From Panonychus citri (taxonomy: Eukaryota; Arthropoda; Arachnida; Trombidiformes; Tetranychidae), in the NCBI RefSeq assembly GCF_014898815.1, contig NW_026515545.1, positions 1,178,001 through 1,242,000 of the forward strand: DNA of 64,000 nucleotides, read 5' to 3'. Position 1 is the stretch's first letter, and each line of letters opens with the position of its first letter. The position numbers and the translations under genes are program-made. Positions 9,687 to 24,800 of the stretch are shown piece by piece. The notes below the pieces were generated by a model. That model worked only from the letters and a program-made list of their open reading frames with translations. It was not told where the DNA came from and made no database searches.

Positions 9687-12600
9687 TCATTTACTATGGA
9701 AATGAAGAGCAGCTCGAATACTTTCTTGCGCTTTTAACATTGACAAATCTTGAATATTATCATAAAGATCGGGGTGTGAATGGATTGAGTAAATTTTAGT
9801 TGCCTCTGTATCTTGACGTTTCTCCTCAATGTCCCTCTTTTGTTTGGCCCGACGATTCTGGAACCAGGTGATGACCTGTGGCCCCGTTAGGCCAAGACGA
9901 GTGGCAAGCTCATCCCGATCATGTGGCGCAAGGTATTTTTTGAAAACAAACATTTTCTCCAATTCGTAGATTTGAGTATTCGTGAAAGCGGTTCGAGATT
10001 TTCGTTTCTTTTTGGGAGGTGGACGATTGGAAAATATATTCAAATGGTCATTCGATCCATCTAAAAGTGGACAACAACAATAACAATAAGAAAAAGAAAA
10101 CATCAATTAATTAAATTGTAAACGAAAGAAAAAACAAACTTTTCTCTCTTTGAAAATCTTTTCCAAGATTAATAACAACAATTAGTGTCATTAGATTTTG
10201 AGGATAAATTGTAATTAACTTCATCATCATTTCCATGATAAAAGTATCCGACTGAAATTTAAATTGTTGTTTATTGTTTGTTGTTAGAAAGTTAATTTCT
10301 CAACCAAATTTAAAATAAGTGTTACATTTGTAAAAATTAACAACCATAGTTAAGTGTGTAATTACAAATCAACATATGACACTTTAAATTTTATGGGAAG
10401 AGGAAAAAAAATAAAGATCAGGATTAAGGATAAAGATTTTGGATTAAGATGATGATGATGATGAGGATGAGGATGAACAGGATGAACTGGATGAACTGGA
10501 TGGTTATGGTTAATGGTGATGATGGGTGAAAGTTTAACATGAATCTGTCAACTTCCGTAAATTTTAACTAAATTCATGGTTTTATGGAGGAAGTTGTAAC
10601 CAAGATGATGAAGATGATGATCATCATCATCATGGTGATGATGATAAACTTAAATAATAAGTCGGCTTGTTGACAAATGAAAGATAATTAAAAGCCCAAG
10701 AGTCAGCATTTAAATTACACTGTTGGTGTTTAAATTACATTGGTAACAGTTTAACAATAACATTTAATTGTTGATATTTAGTTGCTTTCAATTGGATTAA
10801 CATTGGTAAGTTAAAAAAAGCAAATTAATTGTTAATCATTGTGTTAATTGTCTAGGATTTTTGTATCTTTCAATTCTCAATGGTAAATCATATTATTGAT
10901 CAAATTAAATGTTTTGGAAGCATGAAAATGATTTCAATTGTTATTCAATATTGTCTATGTTTGTGTTTAGTTGATTGAATCAAGTTTTTTGCTGTTGTTG
11001 TTGATGATTAAAAGTGATGATGGTTAACAGATTAACAATAATGGGGATAATCAAGTTCAACAACAATTGAGGTAACAAACAAAAATTGAGCAATTGACTT
11101 TTTTCATCTGCTAATCCGGTTACACTACTAATTGTGATTAAAAGCTTCAATAACATCAAACCATTAATAGCAATAACATCATCAATAATAATCATAACAA
11201 TCAAATCTAATCAAATGAATCAAGTATGAAAAGTTGATGATGATGAAGATGAAGGGGAAAGTTTGATGATAAATAGGAGGAGGAGATGATGATGATGATG
11301 ATGATGGAGAAGGAGGATAACCAATTGACTATGGATTAATGTTCAAAGTCTATTTGTCAACAGGAATTTGTGATGATGATGAAGATGAGGATGATAATGA
11401 TGATGAGGAGTAAAATATTTGAGCTTCATTCAATTGAAATAGCAAAAAAAAAACAAAGAAATAACAATTTGAGTAACATTGATGAAGGTGAAATTTTTAC
11501 AAGGGAGGAAGAGGATAACCGTGAATAAACACGTAAATTGCTCATCATCACCACTCTTAGCATCCTCATCCTCATCCTCATCATCTTCATCTTCATCTTC
11601 ATCATCATCATGTAAGGATGAAGTTTTTTTCCATCCAGAAAAATCAATCCAAAGTGGCATGAAATAGGATCCAATGAGAGAGTGAGGGATAACAAAAGAG
11701 TTGATTTCAAGGATCAAGAATAAATTGTTCAGGATGATAAAGAAAGAGGAAGATAAAATCTCTCTTTCTCTCTCTTTTATAGGAGGTGATAAAGAAGAAA
11801 AGAAAGAGAAAAAGAAAGAGGAAAATACTATAAGGTGAAGATGATGAGTGAAGATGTAGGTGAACATTTTTCAAGCTCATTTTCATCATCATGACATTCA
11901 AGTTAACATCCAATTGGATGGAAGTAAATTGAATGATGATGATGAACAATATTTGATAGGAATTAAAGTTAACTACAGGATTAAGTGAAAGTGATGATGA
12001 TCATGATGATGATGATGATGTTTTTTTTTCATGATGAACAACAAAAAGTGATAAAATATAAGGATCAACAATCTAAGTGATAATGTTGGGAGAAAACAAA
12101 AATAAACTTTCTAGATATAAACTATTATCATGTTTCATTTGGACAGCAATCAGAATTGTTCAGATTCACTGAGATGATGATAATAATACCACAGAGATAT
12201 CATTTTATCATCATACTCATCATCATCATCATCATCAAGCCCCACCCAATGAAATATCATATTGGATGTTGACATAACAGGAAAGGTGATAAATGATGAG
12301 GATGCTAAATAATAATAACACCAAACAACAATGTAACAAATTACATTGAATTAAATATCATCTTCAAGTAAATAAATTGATAGTAATTTACAATTGTAAT
12401 TGTTTAATTTAATTACCAACTAGTCTCTTACACTTTTTTACTTGATTGTTACAATTTTCTGGTTTTAACTATTATCATTATTATTATCACTTATTGGCCA
12501 AAGTATTTTAATTTAACTACATCAAATTAACCTAAATCATCAACATCATCATCAAATTAAAGCCCAACAATTTAAACATCAATCTAAATACCTTAAGCTT

Positions 12601-15600
12601 GAGTTAACACTAAAAGATTGTGTTACTTTTTCATCATCAAGGGTTTTTTATGTATCATCATCATCATCATCCTAACAATTTAGGTTTCTAATCAATTAAT
12701 TAATTACAATGAAGTAAATTCAATTGATTAAAAGGTGTAATCTTGTTGTTGTTATTTCAATTCAGTGAATGTAATAAGATATTAACGTTACAATTAAAGG
12801 GTAAGAATTTTTTTTCTCTCTCTCCTCTTAATTAAAGTTTTTTTTTCCTACTAAATTTCAAGTTAATTACAATTAATCTGTAACAAAATGAGTTAATCAA
12901 TAGATGAGGATAATTGTTTAAATGCTGTTGATGATTTAAAAACAATTAAAAGTCTGTGGATACAAATGAATGTTGAATTGATGTTGAACGCGACAGGAAT
13001 CAATTTATTATTATCAAAGTGATTTTCACTTTGATTACTGAAGACAATTAACTTAATCATTTACTCTGTTGTGATGATTAATAATCAAAACTATTTACAT
13101 CTGCGCCTTTAACTATTGATCCAGTTAAGCTTATCATCATTATCTCATCATTTTTCATCATTCTCATCATCATGAATAATAAATATGAAACTTTATCCCA
13201 ATGATTTGTTGATTGTGTGACAGATAAAATTACCTCAGCTTGATAATCAGGAATATTGTTCAATGATTAATAGACTACAATTAAATACCTGATGTCCTAT
13301 AGACATGAGATAATTAACAAATGATTAACAAAACAAATTTGATTAAGGGTTAAATTTTCAACAACGATAATAAGTTATAATCTAGAAAATATCAATTGTT
13401 ATGATTAAACTGATTCTTTGGTGATGAATTAACGTTAAAATCAGTTAACAATAACATTCAAAATATCATTCAAAGTATAACATGATGATCAACAATATAC
13501 TAATGATAATGAGGAGTGTAATTACTGTATTGATGATGAAGATGATGATGATGATGATGATAGAGATTTGGAATAGGATGAGAAATAATTTTCAGGGTTA
13601 GTTGACTGATGATCCTTGAAAGAATCATGAATTAACACGCCCTGAAGGGAATCAAATGTAATAATGAACGTAAAGTGTTCAATTTGTTGATTGTTGATGT
13701 CAGTTGATTGTCTGTTTAATTGTGGAAGAGAAAAATTTTTCTTCTAATGTGTGGTCTCTCCTTTTCTCTCTCTCTCTCTCTCAGTGATATCAATCAGTGT
13801 GAGTTTCCAATCAATGTAATTTAACCTTGTATTCAATTAGATTAATCTATAAATCATTAAAATTATTATTATCATTAGGAACCACCAGAAGCTTTGAATC
13901 ATCAAGTAGCAATCTCATCATCATCATCATTATCCACAAATGAGTTGATTGTGAGAGTGAGAGGAAACAATTAAATATATCAACATAAATAATCAACAGC
14001 AATCAAATTAGTTGACGTTTGATGATCATCTTGATTATGATGATTGGGGTGGTAAAGAAACAATTAGTGATACCTTTTGATGATAAATTAGGAATAAGAA
14101 ACAAGTAAAATGAAAAAAAAAATTGAAAGCGTATATCATATGAATGATAATCATCTCAACAATTAACAAACAATTAACAATCCAAGAGCGTGACAATCAA
14201 AAGATAATCAAAAATAACAATCTAAATGTAACCAAATTGTAATAAAATAAAAAGGTAATAGCAACAACTCGCGAAAATCAATCAATAGTTATAATCAATG
14301 AATGAGACTTGAAATTGATTGTTGATGGTTAATCAAGTTACAGATTATTAATTGTGTAACCACCTTGATTAACAGAAGAATTAAATCTAAATTGAGAAGA
14401 TAAAATGAGCGATTAAATGAAATGAATCAAATCAATTAGAATTAGAAAATCAAAAGCTTCTTCTTGGAAAAAAAAAGGAAACATCAACAAAGAAAACAAC
14501 AACATGAAACTAATCAAAGTTTCAATTTCTTCTCATCTCCATCCTCATCATCTTTCACCATGAAGATGAGAGAGAAAAAGAGAGATAATCTAAACTGTGA
14601 TTACAGTGATTACCCACCACACAGAAAATTATGGAATTCAGAGAATGTGTAATCATATGGAGTGAAAAAGTCCCAACATTTAATATCCATAGAGAAGACG
14701 TGATATCAATGTTGTCTTTTTATCCTCTTCCAGGTAAAATCTTCAACATCCTCATCACTTTCAGTTTTTTTTTCTCGCATCATCATCATCATCATCTTTA
14801 TGAATGAGACACTATATCCGTAAAGATGGATTGAAGATGATAATGATGATTATAGTATTACATTACCGGTTACACAATAGTATGAATGGGAAAAGATGAT
14901 GATGAGTCTCTAGTGAGTGAGAAATGAATGAATATCAACATCTCGTAATAGCAAAAAAAAAATAGTTACAATCAACGTCGGCATTTCTTTGAGGCCAAAA
15001 CAGGTAAATTAATATAATCATTTAAAAGATATGGAAACGTGTGTGTAAAACTAAAATACCATTGATTTTACAATCTTCTTAATGATATAATCAAAATCCA
15101 ATGTAGTTAAATGATGATGATGATGATTATTTTTTATCTTCATCTTCATCATTGATGATAGAGTAAAAAGATTACACTAATTATATGGGAAAGATATTGG
15201 GATAAATGTTATTTAGTAATTTACACTAATATCTATTCATAATTAATAAGTTAATTGCTTTTTATGTTAAATTGTTAGTTGATAAATGATAATAAATTAG
15301 TAATTCATCCTACACATAATCACCTAATGTTGACTGATTGTTAAAAAGGTTAACCCTTAATAAGTAATCAAGTTACAAGTATTAATAATAATAATATAAA
15401 TTGTAAGTTGATTAAGTTGAAGAAAAATGAATTTACGATAATTAATGGATATTATCATGTTGATGATGATGATTCACTTTTGTTCAGATTAACTAATAGG
15501 ATAAAATGATCAAGATAATTATGATTATCGATGAAACAATTTTTACCTGGTAAATATGAATAATATTTATCAAAGGGTTTTTTAAATGATTAACATGTAA

Positions 15601-18600
15601 CAAAATGAATCAGGTTCATCTCTCACTCTCGTGTTAATCTGTATTATTGATTAGAGAGTAATAAACTTAATCAGTTAAATTGTTGTTAAATTAATCAAAT
15701 TGATGATAAACCAAGTAAATTATAATCCATCTTAATAGTTGTAATGATTAAGATGATGGTGATGATGATGAAGTGAGAGGTTTTTGCGTGATTTTGTTTT
15801 TCGGTTAAATGTGTTCACAGTTTGAAGGCACGCCACTGGAAAGGAAGATGAGAATGATGATGATGATGATGATGATGATGAGAAAAAAGGGAAGATAATA
15901 GTAATAATAACGTTAATAGAGATATGAATATTAGGCGAACCTGACCCCATGATCATGTTAACTTATCTGCCTCACGAATCCTCATGAAAATTGAGACTCA
16001 TCCGCCTGATTACATGTAGCATTTTATCACATAGGGAGAGTAAGAGAGAACCACCTTGTGAACACTAATGAGACTCTATTAGTATAATTTTGTGGGGATC
16101 AAGGTATTAATATGTTGTAGAAATGAATTCAGGTAAATCGCCAAAGGCGAAATAAGGGTAAAAAAGGGCACCTTGGCTTTACTTTGACTCCAAAAGATGA
16201 TTCGCCTTTTATTGTTATTTGTCTTCTCCATCAATTCCATCATCTTCATTATCGTTTTAATCTTCATCCTTTTCATTGAGAGTTCACCTTGTTGTTGTTG
16301 TTGTTGTAATTTGTTTTCTTTTACCATCTCGCTAATTACTCTTCTTCTTGGATAATTCAACCAGCCTTATTTTCACAACTTTTCGCAACTTATTAAGATA
16401 ATGTTGCTGATGATGATGAGGTGTTTTCGTTTAACAATCAATCTCGTGGAAAAAGTAAATCATATCATCTCCTACGGCCTTTAAGTTTCACTTTGTATCG
16501 CCTTATAATCGCCATCATCATAATCATCATCGAGAAAACCAAATTAATTGTATAATAGTTTTTTTACTTCATCTCCTTTCAATTATATCTTCTCTTGTTA
16601 TATTTGTATGTGTGAGATCCTTTAACCTTTACCAGGGATGGAAACCGGTTAATTGTGTCTTGATTATATTAAAATGGAGAAAACTCTTAAAACAACATGG
16701 CCACCTCCCTGTACATTTCGTGTGTTCATCGCTGTTCCCTCTTCCAAATGAGTAAAACATATCACAAGAAAAACACACAACTAAATACTTGTTAATTTCT
16801 ACTTTGGTTTCTTTTCTTTTTTACGCCCATGACGAGAATACTTGATGAAGAGAGAAAGATGATATAATAATAATTACACTAATAATCATAATAGTAACAA
16901 TAATGGTTGATCAAACCTTGAAGAGAAAAAGAAATTCAAAAAAGCTTATTCACAAAAAGAAAACATCATTCATCAAAAAGTGAAGAAAACGCTTAACAAA
17001 CAAAATAAAAGAAACTCAGATAAACAGAGAGAGAGACAGTTAATCGTTACAATTAAACGAACATCAATTAATAGAAATAAAACAAAAACAATTAATCTGA
17101 TAATGATTAAGATGTAATTCTAATTAGTGACAACAAAAAGATGAAATTAATTTTTTTTCAAAATTGAAAATCAGAATAATTGATAATCGATATTTTCGAT
17201 TACATAATTTTCGATACTATCGATCGGTCAATCGAACATGTGATCGATTAATTTAACTCTTTAGCTTTTTGTTTCAATTGAATTGAAGTAAAATTGATTA
17301 ATTCAATTGACTTAAGTTTCTCCTCTTAATCTAATTATTAATTTGAATAATTTACTAAATTGTTAATTGCTTTATCTCTCTTTCTCCCTGTTTGTTTAAT
17401 TAGTAGCCTGAGGTGAAGCAGGATTAGGTTACTTGATTTATGTTTATTTATGTCATTACAACAAATTGTTTGTTATCTTTTATTACAATCACTTGGATAA
17501 TTAATTGTAATCATGTTTTCTGGTTATTTGAGTCTCACCTTTATTTTTACTTTAATTTAAGTACCTCATCTTAATTGTAAGTGTATTTATTAATATATTC
17601 ATCGATTCTCTGTCTTTCTTAGCCTCGTTGATTTTTTAACTGTGGCTTTTTGTTCTCTCTCTCTCTCTTTGTCTCTTTCTCGTTCCATGTTTTTTATTTT
17701 GTTATATATTTAGTGATAATTATCATGAGAAAAATTAATCTACTGATGATTTCGTTGATAAGGTGAAACTGAAATATGGAGGAGGCGGAGGAGATAAATA
17801 CCCGAGGATATCAACAGGAGAAGAAGAAGAAGAAGAAGAAGAAAAATGAGAAATCTAAAAGAAACAAAAAGGAGATGAACAGAGATTTGAAAAGGAGACA
17901 CAAAAGAGAAAAGTGATTTATGAACTAACTATATAAATGTGACGTTAATTACAGTTGATTACCGAAAGAATACAATTTAAAAGACTCACTGGAGAGAAGA
18001 AGACAAAAGGATAGAGAAATATAAGTGAAAGAGAAATTAACTAAACCAAGATGGTGGATAATAACAATCGTTTACCCTTCTCATCATTAAGTGAGGAAAA
18101 AAACAAAAGAGGAAAAAGGTTATCAAAACAAAACATAATTAATGAGTAAAAATTTGAAATGTTGAATGGAAATTTGTCAACAAAATCATCATCATCATCA
18201 TGGTAAATCATTCAACTAATCAACATCCAACAATTAAGGAGGAAACCATTGGTACAAAAAGAGAGATTGACAAATTACTTTGGAAAAGTTAATCCTTATA
18301 AATGAGAGCTTAAAGTGACCCCCCAATGGAACCAAATCAAAATGGAAGGTGATAATTGTGAAGATAATTATGAGCAAGGTGCAAATGAAGATGAACGACA
18401 ATTTAAATTGAAAGAAAATGGCGACAAACAAGTAGAAGGCAAAAAGCAAATAGGACTTGATGACTTAAGGAAGAGAGAGGAAAAAAAGAAGCAATAAAAA
18501 GACGGAAATAGAAAATGAATAGATGAAGAAGCGACAACAACAAATGGTGTTTACATTCAATTGTACATGTAAGATGATAATTGACTCTTTCATTATCTTC

Positions 18601-18818
18601 TCTTTCTTTTCTTTCTTTTTTAATTTATATTTTCTTTCTTTTCTTCTTTCATGGTTTTGTAGAGAGAGAGAGAGCAACAAAGGTTTTCACCTTTGCTAAT
18701 TCTCTGTGTCCCTAACATGGTTGGCTGATTTTCCAAATTGATTTTAATTGGAGAAAAGATGGATTATTTTTCTCTTTTCTCTTATAAACTCCCTCTCATC
18801 TTCCATCATTTATTACAT

Positions 18819-18853
<35 letters not shown>

Positions 18854-21800
18854 CTCTTACACACGGTTATTTGATTCTATTTCTTCTCTGATTGTCTGTG
18901 AGCTCCAGGGGCAAACTCGTCACTGTCGCCTCTACTCTAAGCCCCAATCTCTCTCTCCATGTTACCTGAATATCTGTCTTTTTATCATCATCTCTTTCTA
19001 CAACTTTCTCTCTCTCTCTCTCCTCTTTCCTCCTACTCCTCCTCTCTCATAAAACTTATGGTACATATAGGATGTAATATAATATAGGAGTTCTACTATT
19101 CCTGTTGCCTTTCATTGAGAAGTTATTATTAGTTATCTCACTCATTCTCTCTCTCTTTTAATTGTCATAATAACTGGTGAACCAGGTAACAACCAGAGAA
19201 CCAGAAGATTTACCCTCTCTCTCTCTCTCTTTCTCTTTGACAGATTTAAAGGTATCATGTACAGTTCAAGATTATTCAGGTTGTTCATACTTTTTGTTAT
19301 TGTCTCTTCATCTTCATCTTCCTCCTCCATCATCATCATTATCATCTCCACCTACCTTATATATATAACCTTTTACTTCAAGTATCCATTTTAATTGTCT
19401 AGGTTACACAGTCAAGTTTATCTCTCTTTCTCTCCTCCCAATTTTCCCTCTAACTCATTAGTTAACAAAAAGTATATCAATTGTAATCAACGAGTCAAAT
19501 TACATGCTCATCTTGTTTCTAAAACTCTTTTTTTTTATTCTCTTCTCTTTTTCAGATTCAATTGATCACGCTAATATTACCTTTGGTTCCATGTACAAGG
19601 AATACTTGAGAGACACTCACACACACACACCAGAGATTCACTTGGCTTGATTTCATGATAAATGTTCATTTTAATCATTCATTGAAACAAGAGACAACAT
19701 AACAACATTAATTTAACACTTACAATTATAATCTATTCCCATTGCAAAATACAAGAAACTATTAACTTGTTTAAATGTAAATTGTAAATACATTTAAACA
19801 CTTATAGAGTCTCTTTTTTTTCAACTTTGCAATTGGTTAATTACGACAATTTACATTCAATTAACTAATCTATCTAACGTAATTAATATCAACTTAATCA
19901 TTAATTATCATTGACAGCATATACACCAAGTAATTAACTTAGTTTCTTGCGCAAAAAAAAGCAGCATAACGAAAAATTAATGATTAATATTACTATTAAT
20001 TGATATGATTTAATAATAATAATAATTTTTCATTGTTAGATAATAAGATTGGTCTAATTGCTATGTGATTTATGTTAATCATACAGAAACAATTAACTTA
20101 AATATTTTATCTCTTTTATAATTAACTTGTATGTATAGATATATTAATTGTTTCCAATTGACAACAATCAACATTAGGAATGATTTTATTGTCATCAATA
20201 TAATTACAATAATCAACAAGGTTGTTACAAGTTGATAGATTTTCTCAGTTGATAATCATCTGATTAAATTAATAATAATCAAAAAAATTTGAAATTCTCA
20301 ATGAAATGATGATTATTATTATTGATTATCATTAATATTTTATGATTATTGACGATGTTAATTATGTTACCTTAGGAACAAATGATTAAAAATGATTAAT
20401 TTAATATTAATCATTATTAGGATATAATTGAGATTGAATTGTTGAAATTTTTAATAACAATCTAGTCAAAAGTATTAATTGTTGTTATACTTTAACATGG
20501 TATCAAACAATTAACATGAAAATTGTGCGTTAATTATAAAGCAAAAATTTTGATCAAGTCCATGAGGAGACAATTAATTTAATACCGTTATTATGTTGAT
20601 CGGTAGTAGTTAATTGTTAACACTAATCATGATGAGTGAGTAAAAATGATTTCTAAATGTTCCTGATTGTTGTAGTTAAACATGATTATCAAACTGGTTA
20701 ATCGGTTAATTTACAGGTTAATTGTTTAACCCGCAAGGGCTAATCATTAACAACACAATTAAAAAGATTAAATTTATGACCATTATTGATTAAGACATCA
20801 GATCAGGTCAATAATCGCCTTTTCATCTCAATTTAATTACGATAATAAAAATTTAGTGATTAACTTGATTTAGTTTGTACTTTTGCTATGGTTGATTAAC
20901 ATTTCTGTTTGATTGTTTAATCAACAATTAACTTGAAAACAATCAATTGATGGTGAAAATTGCGTGACAAGTTTTAACTACTTAAAACTTTTTTTTTTAA
21001 ATTTCTATTTCTAAACAATTAATATTATAATAAACCCTTAATTGTGATTATCATGATCATGATTAAGACACCATAGTCTGATTAGTGAGACTTAATTGCT
21101 TTTCTCAATTACAATTAATATTATTAATTAGTTAACACTTTAAGTGTGTTGAACAATCAACTTTAATTTTGTTTGATTTTTTTTTTATTATTAAATCTCA
21201 AATCATGATTGATGAATTAAAATTGATTATGAGATTTAAATTGTAATTTAGTGTATCAACTACAATCAAGTTAATTTTATCATGTTTACCAAAGTTAATT
21301 GTTCACCTTTTATATTGTTTTTTTTACTGTTGATTCAATTTAAGGTTAATTGTAATTTAATTTTAGTGGTCAATTGTTTAATCCTATAACCTTGACAGTG
21401 AACAATTAACAATTAGTTTAATACAATTAGTAAGTTTAAATTGCCACATTGATTTTTGTTTTTCGCAATGTTATCAATCAATTAATTAATTGTGTCGTCA
21501 AATTAGGTTTATATAGTTAATTTAATTGTCTATATAAATGTTACGACAAATAATAAAACTGTATAACCAGAAAGTGACAATTAAATTAAATTGTTGTCAT
21601 CGCAATGGTTTCGTAAATTACAATTGTAATACAATGAGAACCAACAATTGTAAACGGAAATGATTAACAAAGAAAGTTAAACATTAGTTAAATTAATTAG
21701 CTTTTGTCACACTACGAATCACTGATTGTAACTAAATCAACAACAGTAACAATTTAGCTTAATTTAGTTAATTCAGTTGATGATGAAGGTGTGGTTACAA

Positions 21801-24800
21801 TGATACAAGAAGAGATGAGATTTGAGATGTTAGAGTTATAAATAATATATGAATTTGTTTAATGTTTTTTCAAAGATAAATAAACAAAAGAAAAACTAAC
21901 ATCTCATCATCATCATCATCAGCATCATTTATCATCATCATCATCATCATGAAGATGATAAATCCTTGTGAAAATCAACCAATGACTATGAAAAGCAAAG
22001 AGTTGGCAACATGATCAACTTTTCATGACATGAATCAGATTAATCCAATATGATGAACATGATGTTGTTGTTGTTATTATTTTGCTCACAATGAATTCAT
22101 TAGACGATAACAAAGAAGAAGATGAAGATAATGATGATGAAGGATGATAAATAGGATAATCTATCTATCTTACTGTAAACTATTATCTCAGGATAATCTC
22201 AGCCCACTTTAAATCCGAGATTTATATCAATGGAATCGTTGACAAGGAAAAGAACTAAAAATAACATGTAACTTATTAAATTCTCATGGAACCTCCTCTT
22301 TCATCTTCCTCTTTATCATCATCATGTTTCTCTTCCTCTTTCTTTTTTCATCCTCATCATCTAATCTTCATCTTTGGAATGAATTTCAAACTGGAAACAA
22401 GATTCGTTTTCGCCTCAGAACTTTTTTTCGAGCTTCTGAACTTCTCTCTCTCGCTTCCTATTCGTTGTTATCCTCAATCATCTTCCTCATCATCTTCTCA
22501 AGTGTTAAATCAGTTTGTTTTAAGTGTTAAGATGATGATGAGACAAATAATAATTAAAAGATGCAGAACTGAATGATGACAATTTAACCTAATCACTTTT
22601 TCCATCATCATGATGATGATTAAAACTCACCATCAAATCGTTAATTGGTTAAAACATTTTGATTCTAATCTTATTGGTTGTTGATCATTTTCTCAATGAA
22701 AACGGTCAATCAGTTTTCATCATTTGTAATATAAAAATTTCAACTCTCTCATAAACAATTAACTTAATTACAGGATTGAATTAATTTTCTAAAATTAATT
22801 TTCGTCTCATTTTCTTAAAACCATCATTTAGGGCAACAATTAACTATCATCATGATTGAAATAAAAGCCAAGGTAAAGTTAATTGTAAATTTATAATTGA
22901 TGACAATTTAAATTGGCACGTAATTCATTCATAATTAGACATCAAGTTAATCACAATTTAAATGATCAACGTTTTGAAAAAAAAAAAAACATGAAATCAA
23001 ATTTACATTTTCAAGTCTGATCATGACAATCAAGTTAATTAAATGATGATTAGTTTAAATAATGTCAACATATTTAAACTCATCATTATTGTTGTTAAAT
23101 TACAACTTTGATTGTTGACAATTAGTGACAATTAATGAAATGGATGAATAATTAATATAACTGTAAACCTCAACATTAATTGTTGAGAAACTGAAACAAT
23201 CCTAATCTCCTTAAAGGTATTTTGTCACAATTAAGATTATGATTACATTTAATGATAATCTTGATTGTTGAATAAATAAATGATCATAATGATTCATAAC
23301 AATTAAGAAAAATAATTTAAAACAATTGAAAAAGTTTTCACAATCTTATTGTAAACTGACAACAAAACTTTAATTGTGATTAAATGTTAATCCAGTTTAC
23401 AAGTAATTTATTAATCATCATCATCATTTAAATGGTAAGATGAATGAGGAAGATGTAATAATCAAATTGGTCCAATGAGAATCAGTTAATTGTTAATTGA
23501 ATCAACAATTTAATCTCAATGGAGATTGAATTTTTCCGCCAACCTTTATTAACTTTTATTATTATCAACTTGATTATTTTGATTAACAGTTAATTCAATG
23601 TTAAACATGGTTGGAATCATCAACAATTTAATAATAATATAAAATTGATGATGAAAATGATTCTAATTGTTGTTCATTAAACTAGAAAATTAGATTTAAC
23701 AACAATTGAATGTACATAAATGGCTAGTCAGTTAACTGGATTAAAAGAAAATCAATTACAATTAACAAACTTTTTTTCCCTAACTTTTGGAATTACCTTA
23801 ATTGTTGATAAATTGTTATTCTTATTGTGATTAATATTTGTTAATCAATGTTGATAATTCATTTTTTTTTGTTCAGTAATAAACTTTTGTTATAATGATT
23901 AAATGAATTACTATCGTTGTGATTATATTGAAATGTTGTTGATTGATTGTCATAACAATTACTCGATAATCAAGTTAATCAGTTGTATAATAATCACTCA
24001 ATAATTGTTCAATCATTTAACCAATTTACCGATAATCAATAGTTTATTGATCGTTAAATGATAATAAACAATATCATGAGAATTGAGAAATTAACCAACT
24101 TTAAGAACAAACAATTTAATCAGAATTTCAAATGGAATCAAATTGATTAGTTATAAGGCGAGAGATTCAATGACAATCAGTTGATTGTTTGGACAAAAGT
24201 TTCGAACTCACCTAATGATTTGTCTCCATTGATACGATCGAAAGCTTTATTGGTAAGTTCATATAAACACTCCAAGGGTGAATTCTGAAGAAGGGAATTG
24301 GGGTGGTGGTTGGGTGTCGGCGAATCTGGTCCTCGGGTCGTTGTATCACTTGATTCCGATCTTTCCGATTGCGAATCATCATCATCCGCTGATCGAGGTC
24401 TTATATTAGTTAATCCGTGTTTTCCAAGATCAAGGGAGTGATGATGATGATGATGATGAAGATTAATATGATTGGTTAGATGGTGAAGATGTTGATGGTT
24501 AATATGATGATGATGATGATTGGATGGTGAGTTTGGTGTTGGTGAATGATGGTGAGCATGATGATAATTATTATTGCTTGAATTACCCCTGGAACCATTA
24601 GTAGTATTAGTTGATGTTAGTAGTGTATTTGAAAATCCATTGGAACGGAAAGCTGCAGCAGCCGCGGCTGCGGCCGCTGCCACAATGACCACACTTGACC
24701 CTGTTGCGGTTGTTGTTGTTGTTTTTGCTGTTGTTGTTACTGTTGGTGTGGATGAGGGAGATGATGAGGGTGAGGTTGGTGTTGTGGAGGAGGTTGATTG

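Larger units (their letters stand above)
10061..24211 (-). other. 14.15 kb intron of the LBX gene
   Basis: Donor G|GTGAGT at 24211 and acceptor CCACTTTTAG ending at 10061, both on the minus strand. No coding exon is recognisable inside. It is made of AT-rich words (CAATTAAC, TTAATTGT, GATTAA), GAT/ATC microsatellites (10440-10500, 11255-11310, 11560-11615, 13530-13560, 15850-15880), TC tracts (18822-18851, 19005-19022, 19216-19240) and a few GC-rich palindromes. Open frames of 60-145 codons here encode mono- and di-residue repeats and are artefacts of microsatellites. A long intron of this kind in a developmental homeobox gene commonly carries enhancers (inference). Confidence 0.75.

Noticed and set aside
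11426..11949. Overlapping open frames of 80-145 codons in the LBX intron
   Set aside because: They read through ATC/GAT and pyrimidine microsatellites as Asp/Glu, Met or Ser runs; no splice or family support.
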